Below, piece after piece: positions 55,212 through 61,245 of a stretch of DNA of 61,245 nt. Each line of letters begins with the position of its first letter. Position 1 is the stretch's first letter. Where the stretch lies: the NCBI GenBank assembly GCA_900542065.1, contig UQLU01000010.1, positions 1-61,245 of the forward strand, written 5' to 3'. The notes under the pieces were generated by a model. The model ran no database searches. It was not told the origin of the DNA and saw nothing but the letters and a program-made list of their open reading frames with translations. Origin of the DNA: an uncultured Eggerthella sp. GTDB lineage: Bacteria; Actinomycetota; Coriobacteriia; Coriobacteriales; Eggerthellaceae. A program made the position numbers and the translations under genes.

Positions 55212-55925
55212 ATGATGAGCGATACCGCAAACAACCAGAACAAACAATTCGCTACTATCCAGGCGCTGTTATCGCAGCGCCTTCCCTTTTGGATTAACCT
55301 TTCCGCTAAAGAACAGGATGCGGTTGTCGCTCACACCCGATATGCTCGCTTTTCCAAAGGAGAGCAGGTAAGAAATCCTTCCACTCCTGCTGGCGTTATG
55401 TTGGTGCTATCTGGTAGTTTACGCGCTTATATGCTCTCTGATGAGGGCAAACAAATAACTCTTTTCCGTGTAGGAGAACAGGAAAGTTGCGTTTTAGCAG
55501 CGTCATGCGCATTGACCATGATTACCTTTGATGTATTTTTAGACGCAACTAGCGATACTGAACTTCTTATTATCGATCCCGCATTCTTTGCGCAGTTAGT
55601 TGAAGAAAACGTCTTCGTTGAAGCATTTACCTATCGCCAAACAGCAGAACGTTTCAGCGAAGTTATGTGGGTAATGGAACAAGTGCTGTTTATGAGCTTC
55701 GATAAACGTCTTGCCGTGTTCCTGCTTGATGAAGTTGCACGCAGCGGCTCAGATAAGCTCCAGCTTACTCACGATGAAATAGCGCATCACCTAGGTAGTG
55801 CGCGTGAAGTGGTTTCTCGTATGTTGAAGCGATTTGCTGACGATGGGTATGTGTCGCTTTCGCGCGGCACAGTTGAGGTTGTTGATAAAAACGCCCTGAG
55901 AAAATTAGCGAGCGCAAATCATTAA
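55212..55925 (+). CDS. Crp/Fnr-family transcriptional regulator
   Basis: A 237-residue regulator with an N-terminal cyclic-nucleotide-binding-type barrel (RFSKGEQVRNPSTPAGVMLVLSGSLRAYML) and a C-terminal winged helix LTHDEIAHHLGSAREVVSRMLKRF. FNR-type cluster cysteines are not evident, so the signal is uncertain. It follows the rhodanese/CoADR genes on the same strand and probably controls them. The start may be 55212 or 55215. Confidence 0.93.
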   Translation: MMSDTANNQNKQFATIQALLSQRLPFWINLSAKEQDAVVAHTRYARFSKGEQVRNPSTPAGVMLVLSGSLRAYMLSDEGKQITLFRVGEQESCVLAASCALTMITFDVFLDATSDTELLIIDPAFFAQLVEENVFVEAFTYRQTAERFSEVMWVMEQVLFMSFDKRLAVFLLDEVARSGSDKLQLTHDEIAHHLGSAREVVSRMLKRFADDGYVSLSRGTVEVVDKNALRKLASANH

Positions 55926-56049
55926 GTGATACCTATCGTAAGCTTTTTTACCAAGCCCACAGCCAAAAGTGCTACCCCGCAACAAACATGTACTGCAAAT
56001 CATTAGTCAAGTTGGCGCGTTCTGTAAGTGTTTTCGTTCTGCAAACCTT

Positions 56050-57087
56050 TTACTTTTTGTGTTCGCCGAACGCATCCATCATTATGCTTACAATTCCGCA
56101 CACAAGTCCACCAGCAACCCAAGCTAGCCAAAACCACATAGCAGTTGTTCCTTCGGGCTGAAAATTCGATGGATCGGGCGAAGACAGAATCGGGATAAAC
56201 AGCAATCCAAGACCAACAATCGTGAAGAAGATCATAATGACTCCGCACAAAGCACCTTTTTTGGAAGTACGTTTTTTCTTCTGTATAAGAGTTTCCTTTA
56301 ATTCGGCATCTAATTGAGAGTTTACGATTTCTTCCATTTCCAATTCATCGGCAACGTTTTTGTTATATTCGGCAACGTTGGTGCGTCCAAGCAATATTCC
56401 ATAGTGGGTAATATTCCACACACCAAGAGCTATGAAGAACAGTAAGAAAAAGTAGCTCCAACCTTCCGTTTCAGGATTACTCTCCATAATAAGCATGCAG
56501 CCAATTCCTACAAAAATGCAGGCAATGCCACCAATGAGACCATACGTAAATTTACTACGGGCCTGCGTTTTTTCCTCTTCGGTATAAAAGTCTTCAATAT
56601 AAGGATGAGCTTTTACAAAAGCAGAATGAGTCATTCCTGCTGGGATAAGGAAAGCTAGTCCAATCAAGGTACCTATAAGCACCAGAATTACAAACAAACC
56701 ATCCTTGCCATTCCAATCCGAAAGAGCAATGGTTCCCTCCAGGAGCATTGCAAGACCAACAAAAATAAGAATCGCCGCAATTCCCGTAGGAATCTTCCAA
56801 GCAAGCATTCGCTGATGCGCATCGTAGCCACACACATCTGTAGGAGCACCAACAGGAATCGCCTTTTCTGCTTGAGGTTGACGTGTAGTTAAATCGCCCT
56901 GTACTAAATCGTCTAGCGAGCATTCGAAGATTTGGCAGATTTTTATGAGCTTATCCATTTCTGGATAACTTTTTTCTGCTTCCCATTTGGTAACCGATTG
57001 CCGGCTTACTCCCAAAAGCATCGCAAGCTGCTCTTGCGTCATATTACGCGTTGCGCGTAAATGTTGCAGATTATCTCGAAAACTCAT
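56050..57087 (-). CDS. XRE-type regulator with multi-helix membrane domain
   Basis: A 345-residue protein starting at ATG 57087 after AAAGGGAC. The HTH domain (1-60) is FRDNLQHLRATRNMTQEQLAMLLGVS-type followed by RQSVTKWEAEKSYPEMDKL. About six hydrophobic helices follow (120-345), with a charged cytoplasmic loop in the middle. Such membrane-tethered XRE regulators are common in Coriobacteria and Firmicutes; the signal is unknown. Confidence 0.85.
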   Translation of the reverse strand: MSFRDNLQHLRATRNMTQEQLAMLLGVSRQSVTKWEAEKSYPEMDKLIKICQIFECSLDDLVQGDLTTRQPQAEKAIPVGAPTDVCGYDAHQRMLAWKIPTGIAAILIFVGLAMLLEGTIALSDWNGKDGLFVILVLIGTLIGLAFLIPAGMTHSAFVKAHPYIEDFYTEEEKTQARSKFTYGLIGGIACIFVGIGCMLIMESNPETEGWSYFFLLFFIALGVWNITHYGILLGRTNVAEYNKNVADELEMEEIVNSQLDAELKETLIQKKKRTSKKGALCGVIMIFFTIVGLGLLFIPILSSPDPSNFQPEGTTAMWFWLAWVAGGLVCGIVSIMMDAFGEHKK

Positions 57088-57428
57088 GATAGTCCCTTTC
57101 ATCTTGCACTCGCAGCGCTTCCTCTTTTGGAAACAAAAAACTTTCGCGGTACAAGGTGTTCGCTTTCGTACTAGTTCTTGCCGGCACAATCAGGATAAGG
57201 GTAGCAGATGCCTTTTATCTACCAACCAGCGAGCTGCATTTTTGCCAATTTCCATGCAACCAATAGTTGCAACCCCAGGCCAGATGGAAATTAACGACAA
57301 TTCAACAATCAATTTTATTACGCATCGTTTTATTTCATTCGTGCATAATAAGCTTATAGATAACCAGCTCATACACTATCAACTTAACTTGCCTGTTAAA
57401 TATAAATCCTCGCCAGAAAGGGCCAGCC

Positions 57429-57980
57429 ATGATTACAAAAAAGCGCACGTTTATCGCCTTGTTAATTACTCCCCTTCTGGCAGCAACCCTTTTGCTTTCG
57501 GGATGCTCTGTCAACTTCACCCTCAATGAAGACACTGTAAATGACGCAGTAGATTCAGCAACTGAAGCGGCTGACAACTTAGCTAATGCTGGTGAAGAAG
57601 CCGCTGATGCTGCAGAAATGTTAGCGGGGCTTGAGTTTGAAAAAGCAACCCGCATTGTGGTCTGTGATCCCGATTCAGGTAAAACCATAAAAGAAATTAC
57701 CGACCAAACTGCCATCGAAGAAGCTCTTATGCCACTATCGCAAGAAAACTCGATAGCAGTTACCCCCGATACGCCCGAAGAATATATCTTTGAGCTTTGG
57801 CAACCCGAAACGATTAAGCTTGGCCAAGACGAATCTGATGTTTCCGAAGAAAAGGTAATAGAAATAACCACATATAAAAACTCTGACACTATACGAGTTA
57901 GTATGACTGTGCTGGGAGATATTTCATTAAGTATGACTTCTGCCGATAGCGCAGAAGCTCTTCGTAGTCTTGCAAAATAA
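57429..57980 (+). CDS. Putative lipoprotein
   Basis: A 183-residue protein with a basic N-terminus (MITKKRT), a hydrophobic segment and lipobox LLLSGC at about 22-27. An acidic Ala-rich coiled region (about 35-72) precedes a beta-rich domain with IVVCDPDSGKTIKEITD. The family is unknown to me. It is probably anchored on the outer face of the membrane. Confidence 0.85.
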   Translation: MITKKRTFIALLITPLLAATLLLSGCSVNFTLNEDTVNDAVDSATEAADNLANAGEEAADAAEMLAGLEFEKATRIVVCDPDSGKTIKEITDQTAIEEALMPLSQENSIAVTPDTPEEYIFELWQPETIKLGQDESDVSEEKVIEITTYKNSDTIRVSMTVLGDISLSMTSADSAEALRSLAK

Positions 57981-58056
57981 AGTTACACAACCTAGAGGAA
58001 TAGGGTTACGTACAAACCTAATAAACAAAAAGGTCTCATTTTTCAAACTTTTGGAT

Positions 58057-58196
58057 CGAATTTCCCTTAGTGCAGCTAGATTTTCTAATATTTGTCTATA
58101 TTATTGCCATCTAGCTTGCTTAATTACCAAAAACACTGCTTTAAATACATTTCAACATCTTTACAAAACGAGCGGAGCTACATTAAGGGAAATTCG
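58057..58196. repeat. 140-bp element with 22-bp inverted ends
   Basis: Left end CGAATTTCCCTTAGTGCAGC and right end (on the minus strand) CGAATTTCCCTTAATGTAGC match at 18 of 20 positions shown. The AT-rich interior has no ORF. It differs in sequence from the element at 17957 and 48980. No clear target duplication. Confidence 0.6.
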
Positions 58197-58228
58197 TGCC
58201 AAATGTTGTTCATATCCCGAAAAGCGAT

Positions 58229-58260
58229 GTAAGCCGCCCATACAAAACGAGGCGGCTTAC
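58229..58260. terminator. Hairpin between convergent genes
   Basis: GTAAGCCGCC and GGCGGCTTAC form a perfect 10-bp stem with a 12-base loop. No T tract follows; it is probably a bidirectional terminator for the lipoprotein and NifX-like genes. Confidence 0.65.
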
Positions 58261-58333
58261 ACTACTTCAAAAGTATTAATGCAAAATATAAATTTACTGA
58301 CTTACTAGGCCAAACAAACTAAATGACAATTTC

Positions 58334-58708
58334 TTAGTGCTGACAGGCTTGATCAGCGGTCATGTTCGGAAGCTTACCTTCTGCCACCAGCCTTGCTGCA
58401 TCACCCACAATAGGGTGTTCAGCATCGTAGTACACTGCAATTCCTGCATTCGCGAAACCCTGCATAGGACGCATTCCCATACCCGCAGCAGCAATAGCCT
58501 GAACCCCTTGTTCTTTCAGTAGATCAACTATAGCAATGCAACCGCCTTCTTCGTGAGGCGGGTTATCTAACTCAGTAACGTTGGTTAATTCGCCATCAAC
58601 AATATCAACAAGAGTAAAACAATCACAGTGACCAAAATGTCCACTACGCTGTGCGTTAAGGCCTGCTTTGCCCATTGTAGGTACTGCAAGTTTCAATGTT
58701 TCTGCCAT
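58334..58708 (-). CDS. NifX/NifB-like dinitrogenase cofactor-domain protein
   Basis: A 124-residue protein starting at ATG 58708. It shows LNAQRSGHFGHCDCFTLVD, LDNPPHEEGGCIAIVDLLKEQGV and GMGMRPMQGFANAGI, typical of the iron-molybdenum cofactor-binding family also common in organisms without nitrogenase. Likely a metal-cluster carrier; no nif genes are visible. Confidence 0.93.
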   Translation of the reverse strand: MAETLKLAVPTMGKAGLNAQRSGHFGHCDCFTLVDIVDGELTNVTELDNPPHEEGGCIAIVDLLKEQGVQAIAAAGMGMRPMQGFANAGIAVYYDAEHPIVGDAARLVAEGKLPNMTADQACQH

Positions 58709-59034
58709 AATCAACGCCTCTTTCCTTGTGTCAAATAGAACTATTACATTCAAATTTGTCTTATGCGCATGTTTGCCTTGGCTAGTGTTTCTAAGGTTGC
58801 GAAATAACTTATTCGCGTCGCAGCATAATTGCTATTCTTTAGCTGTTAGCTCGAATATACGACCAAATTAGTAACATTAAAGATGCATTCAGACAGAAGG
58901 TGTTACGTTTTTCCGTAAGCGGCTAGACTGCCTTACTCGGAAAACAGAAGGAATCCAGAGATCGCAAAATAAGAGTCACAATTTTTTCACGGCACATGAT
59001 TACTATTATTTTTATCTAAGAGAAAGTTATTGCA
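58709..59034. other. Divergent intergenic region
   Basis: About 326 bp between divergent genes. An imperfect inverted repeat GCGAAATAA-C-TTATTCGCG lies near 58798-58817. No ORF or RNA gene was recognised. Confidence 0.4.
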
Positions 59035-59670
59035 ATGCAAGCCTCTTCTTCAAAGCCTATTCGATTCCAACGGAGCTCAGTTATTGTTCGCTCCATAGGT
59101 TTCGCGCTCTGTTTGAGTGCAGTAGTATTGCTTGCTTTTTTAATCTCTATCGATTTCGAAATAGCTCCCCTAGTAATTGGACCAGTAGTAATAGTTAATT
59201 TGCCGCTACTAGATGTATTACTCTTCTCATGCGTTTCGCCCCTGCTGCTACTTATCGCGTTATTCCTGCGGCCCGTAGAAAAACGCGGGAGTATTCCTTG
59301 GCGTATCGGACGTGCATTAGCTTCAGCATTATGCACCTTTGTAGCAATGTGTACCTTTTTATATGGCGCACTATTCTTCGTAGTCGATGAACCTTATTTA
59401 CTCGAACCTACAAGCAATCAAGGAGATCGGGTATTAATAGTTGAGCATCATTTCTTACTCGCAAGCTCAGGAGATATTTATTACGTTCCCGCAGGAAGCG
59501 TTTTTGCAGAATCTAAAGGTGGCTTTAGTTGTGATGACGCCTATAGTCCCGTACGCGTCGATTCCTACTCTCTTTCCTGGACAGACAGAACCGCGTATTT
59601 AGAAATATGGAGTGACTCGCCTGCAGATCCTATGGTTCCCTGGTCAGGATATTTACAACCTAACCGCTAA
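59035..59670 (+). CDS. Small membrane protein of unknown family
   Basis: A 211-residue protein. Three hydrophobic helices (about 18-40, 48-78 and 88-115) are followed by an extracytoplasmic beta-rich domain of about 95 residues (from VDEPYLLEPTSNQGDRVLIVEHH). The family is not recognised. The ribosome-binding site is modest (GAGAAAG). A terminator follows at 59720. Confidence 0.7.
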   Translation: MQASSSKPIRFQRSSVIVRSIGFALCLSAVVLLAFLISIDFEIAPLVIGPVVIVNLPLLDVLLFSCVSPLLLLIALFLRPVEKRGSIPWRIGRALASALCTFVAMCTFLYGALFFVVDEPYLLEPTSNQGDRVLIVEHHFLLASSGDIYYVPAGSVFAESKGGFSCDDAYSPVRVDSYSLSWTDRTAYLEIWSDSPADPMVPWSGYLQPNR

Positions 59671-59719
59671 TCGATACTTCCCTTAATAGTTCGCAAAGAA
59701 TCCCTTTCTAATTTGCAAC

Positions 59720-59755
59720 ACCCATTTTCTCGAAAAGTGGATGGGGCTTTTTCTC
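59720..59755 (+). terminator. Terminator after the membrane protein gene
   Basis: CCCATTTTC and GAAAAGTGGATGGG form an imperfect stem with loop around TCG, followed by GCTTTTTC. Confidence 0.75.
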
Positions 59756-59904
59756 ATAATGCTTTATTCATAAGCATTTATACGCAATCTATAACCTATA
59801 TAAATAAAACACCCCTAAAAGTAATATAAGACGAAATAATCTTCTGTAGCAGAATGAAAGTACAATACATTTTGGGGGAAACATTATACAAGGAAGGAGT
59901 CCAT

Positions 59905-61068
59905 ATGGATTTTGATTTCACTTCTGATCAGGAGCTTTTCTTCGAAAGTGCTAAAGAATACGCTGAAAAGTACTTCACTCCTGAACTTATTAAGCAGTAC
60001 TACGAAGTAGACCATCACATCAGCCTTGAAGCAGCTATGGCTTTCCGCGAGCTTGGCTTCATGCACCTTGGCTTGCCAGAAGAAGTTGGCGGCATTCCTT
60101 GCAGCAAGCTTACCTTGGTTGCTTTGATGGAAAAGCTTCACGAGTACACCAGCTGCGTACTTCCTTTCCAGACCGACTTCAACTCCATCATGGACGTTAT
60201 CGAATTCGGCAACAAAGAGCAGCAGCAAAAGATCATGGACGTTGTTAATAACGTAGAATCCACCAGCGTTGCCGTTACCGCAATTTCTGAGCCTGGTGCT
60301 GGTTCCGACAACAACGCTATGACCTGCGTAACCAAGAAGCAGCCTGATGGCACCTATATTTTGAACGGTCAGAAGACTTGGGTTACCTTGGCTCACCTCT
60401 CCGTTTACACCATCGTAGTAGCTAAGGACGAAGATCCATCGTATGAAAACGACAAGTACTCCTTGTGGATGGTTCCAAACGGAATCGAAGGCTATACCTA
60501 TGGCGGACTCGAGAAGATCGGTCAGCAGATCGTACCATTCGTTGACTGTTTCTTTGACAATGTTGTTCTCACTGAAGACATGCGTCTTGGTGAACCTGGT
60601 GAAGGCTGGAAGCTTCTCATGAAGAAGCTCGAGTTCGAACGCTGCCTCGTTGTTGCTCAGGCTCTTGGCCAGGCACAGGCAGTAATGAACGAAGTTGGTC
60701 CTTACTGCTCCGAGCGTATTTGCTTCCAGAAGCCAATCGGACATCTTTCTGCAATTCAGCAGCACTTGGTAGAGATGGAAACCATTCTGGACAACGTACG
60801 TACTCGTCTGTACAAGGTAACCACTATGCTCGACCAGGGCAAGTCCACTCGTTTGGAATCTGCACTGCTTAAGGCTTATGCCTGCAAGAATCTTACTAAG
60901 GTTGCTGAGCATGCATTGTCCATTTACGCTGGCATCGGTTACACCAAGGAAATGAGCGCTGGCCGTATCTGGAACGATCTTAAGGGCTACGAATTCGCTG
61001 GTGGTACCAACGAAATCATGGACTACATTGCAGGTCGTCAGCTGGTTAAGAAGTACAAGAACAAGTAA
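59905..61068 (+). CDS. Acyl-CoA dehydrogenase family protein
   Basis: A 387-residue flavin dehydrogenase starting at ATG 59905 after AAGGAAGGAG. Blocks in order: FTSDQELFFESAKEYAEKYF, LPEEVGGIP, VTAISEPGAGSDNNAM, ILNGQKTWVTLA and near the end YEFAGGTNEIMDYIAGRQL, where a Glu may act as base. The length and N-terminus resemble CaiA-like crotonobetainyl-CoA reductases, but other short-chain substrates are equally possible. Codon choice is more biased than in neighbours, suggesting high expression. A 397-residue minus-strand frame over it is a shadow. Beyond it, a TAATGAA/TTCATTA hairpin (61097-61120) may terminate. Confidence 0.93.
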   Translation: MDFDFTSDQELFFESAKEYAEKYFTPELIKQYYEVDHHISLEAAMAFRELGFMHLGLPEEVGGIPCSKLTLVALMEKLHEYTSCVLPFQTDFNSIMDVIEFGNKEQQQKIMDVVNNVESTSVAVTAISEPGAGSDNNAMTCVTKKQPDGTYILNGQKTWVTLAHLSVYTIVVAKDEDPSYENDKYSLWMVPNGIEGYTYGGLEKIGQQIVPFVDCFFDNVVLTEDMRLGEPGEGWKLLMKKLEFERCLVVAQALGQAQAVMNEVGPYCSERICFQKPIGHLSAIQQHLVEMETILDNVRTRLYKVTTMLDQGKSTRLESALLKAYACKNLTKVAEHALSIYAGIGYTKEMSAGRIWNDLKGYEFAGGTNEIMDYIAGRQLVKKYKNK

Positions 61069-61245
61069 GTCAAACAACCAGTAAAAACTATGTGGCTAAT
61101 GAACGTTCGATGATTCATTAATCTCTTTTGAGATGAACTGCTTTTGGATTATTGAATATGAATTAGACAAAACCTCCTAAGTATTTAGCTTCAAAGCCCT
61201 CAGAAGATAAATACACAAGGATATTCCGCAAACAGTAGGCTGCAC

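Larger units (their letters stand above)
57981..58333. other. Intergenic region with inverted-ended element and terminator
   Basis: About 350 bp between convergent genes. It contains the 140-bp inverted-ended block (58057-58196) and the hairpin at 58229-58260. The open frame at 57970-58308 is not convincing as a gene. Confidence 0.5.

Noticed and set aside
57970..58308. 112-residue plus-strand frame between convergent genes
   Set aside because: It spans the inverted-ended element and the hairpin; start and composition are not gene-like.
59884..61077. 397-residue minus-strand frame opposite the acyl-CoA dehydrogenase
   Set aside because: Long antisense frame explained by strongly biased codon use of the real gene; it shows no family motif or start signal.

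Overview
The window looks like the chromosome of a low-to-middle GC, anaerobic, gut-associated bacterium. Class Coriobacteriia (Actinomycetota) is my best guess, with moderate-to-low confidence. The grounds are a type II-A Cas9 of about 1,400 residues, anaerobic ribonucleotide reductase NrdD/NrdG with no aerobic class in view, a bile-salt-hydrolase-type enzyme, PPi-type phosphofructokinase, an oxalate/formate-type MFS carrier, an MscL with a zinc ribbon and a Y-family polymerase/YolD cassette with a GAAC-N4-GTTC SOS box. No rRNA is present to fix the taxonomy.

Layout. 1-8.9 kb: a complete type II-A CRISPR-Cas locus read on the minus strand (cas9-cas1-cas2-csn2-leader-array, 39 repeats in view, array cut by the left edge). 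The tracrRNA is divergent from cas9 on the plus strand. 9-11.7 kb: an unknown gene, then a LexA-boxed translesion polymerase cassette. 11.9-17.3 kb: a five-gene peptide/nickel-type ABC importer with a histidine-rich ATPase. 17.7-18.2 kb: tRNA-Val(GAC) and a small element with inverted ends that recurs near 49 kb. 18.2-34.6 kb: mostly single metabolic and stress genes, including glycerate kinase, a UlaG-like hydrolase, an MntA/HepT-type toxin-antitoxin pair whose antitoxin carries an extra ribbon-helix-helix domain, nitroreductase, HxlR regulator, a SirTM-like sirtuin, CPBP protease, flavodoxin, HD hydrolase, MscL, PPi-PFK, SDR and a MocR regulator. 34.8-38.4 kb: nrdD (with a fused thioredoxin-like domain) divergent from nrdG across a NrdR-box pair. 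38.5-48 kb: bile salt hydrolase, CDF transporter, ATP-grasp ligase, UvrD/PcrA-type helicase, a candidate type I toxin/antisense RNA locus, acyl-ACP thioesterase, MFS carrier and YbjQ. 48.3-55.9 kb: DJ-1/PfpI, a YtrA-type regulator with its ABC exporter, CorA, and a rhodanese/CoA-disulfide-reductase/Crp cluster. 56-61.2 kb: an XRE membrane regulator, a lipoprotein, a NifX-like protein, a small membrane protein and an acyl-CoA dehydrogenase.

Functional links visible in the sequence are few but clear. All four cas genes overlap by 1-4 bases and so are translationally coupled; the tracrRNA anti-repeat pairs with the crRNA repeat around a Cas9-style bulge. The ABC importer genes overlap or nearly abut. 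Several regulators sit next to likely operators and targets: LexA box/polymerase, RHH-MntA/HepT, HxlR/MBL-like protein, NrdR boxes/nrdDG and YtrA/ABC.

The least expected structures are non-coding. They are a leader segment complementary to the CRISPR repeat, a duplicated two-spacer block, two copies of a 170-180-bp element with long inverted ends, a second 140-bp inverted-ended element, a family of degenerate 13-18-bp tandem repeats in three gene-end intergenic regions, and a 25-codon hydrophobic ORF inside a highly structured region with an opposing promoter. All functional statements are read from sequence and family knowledge; no searches were run.
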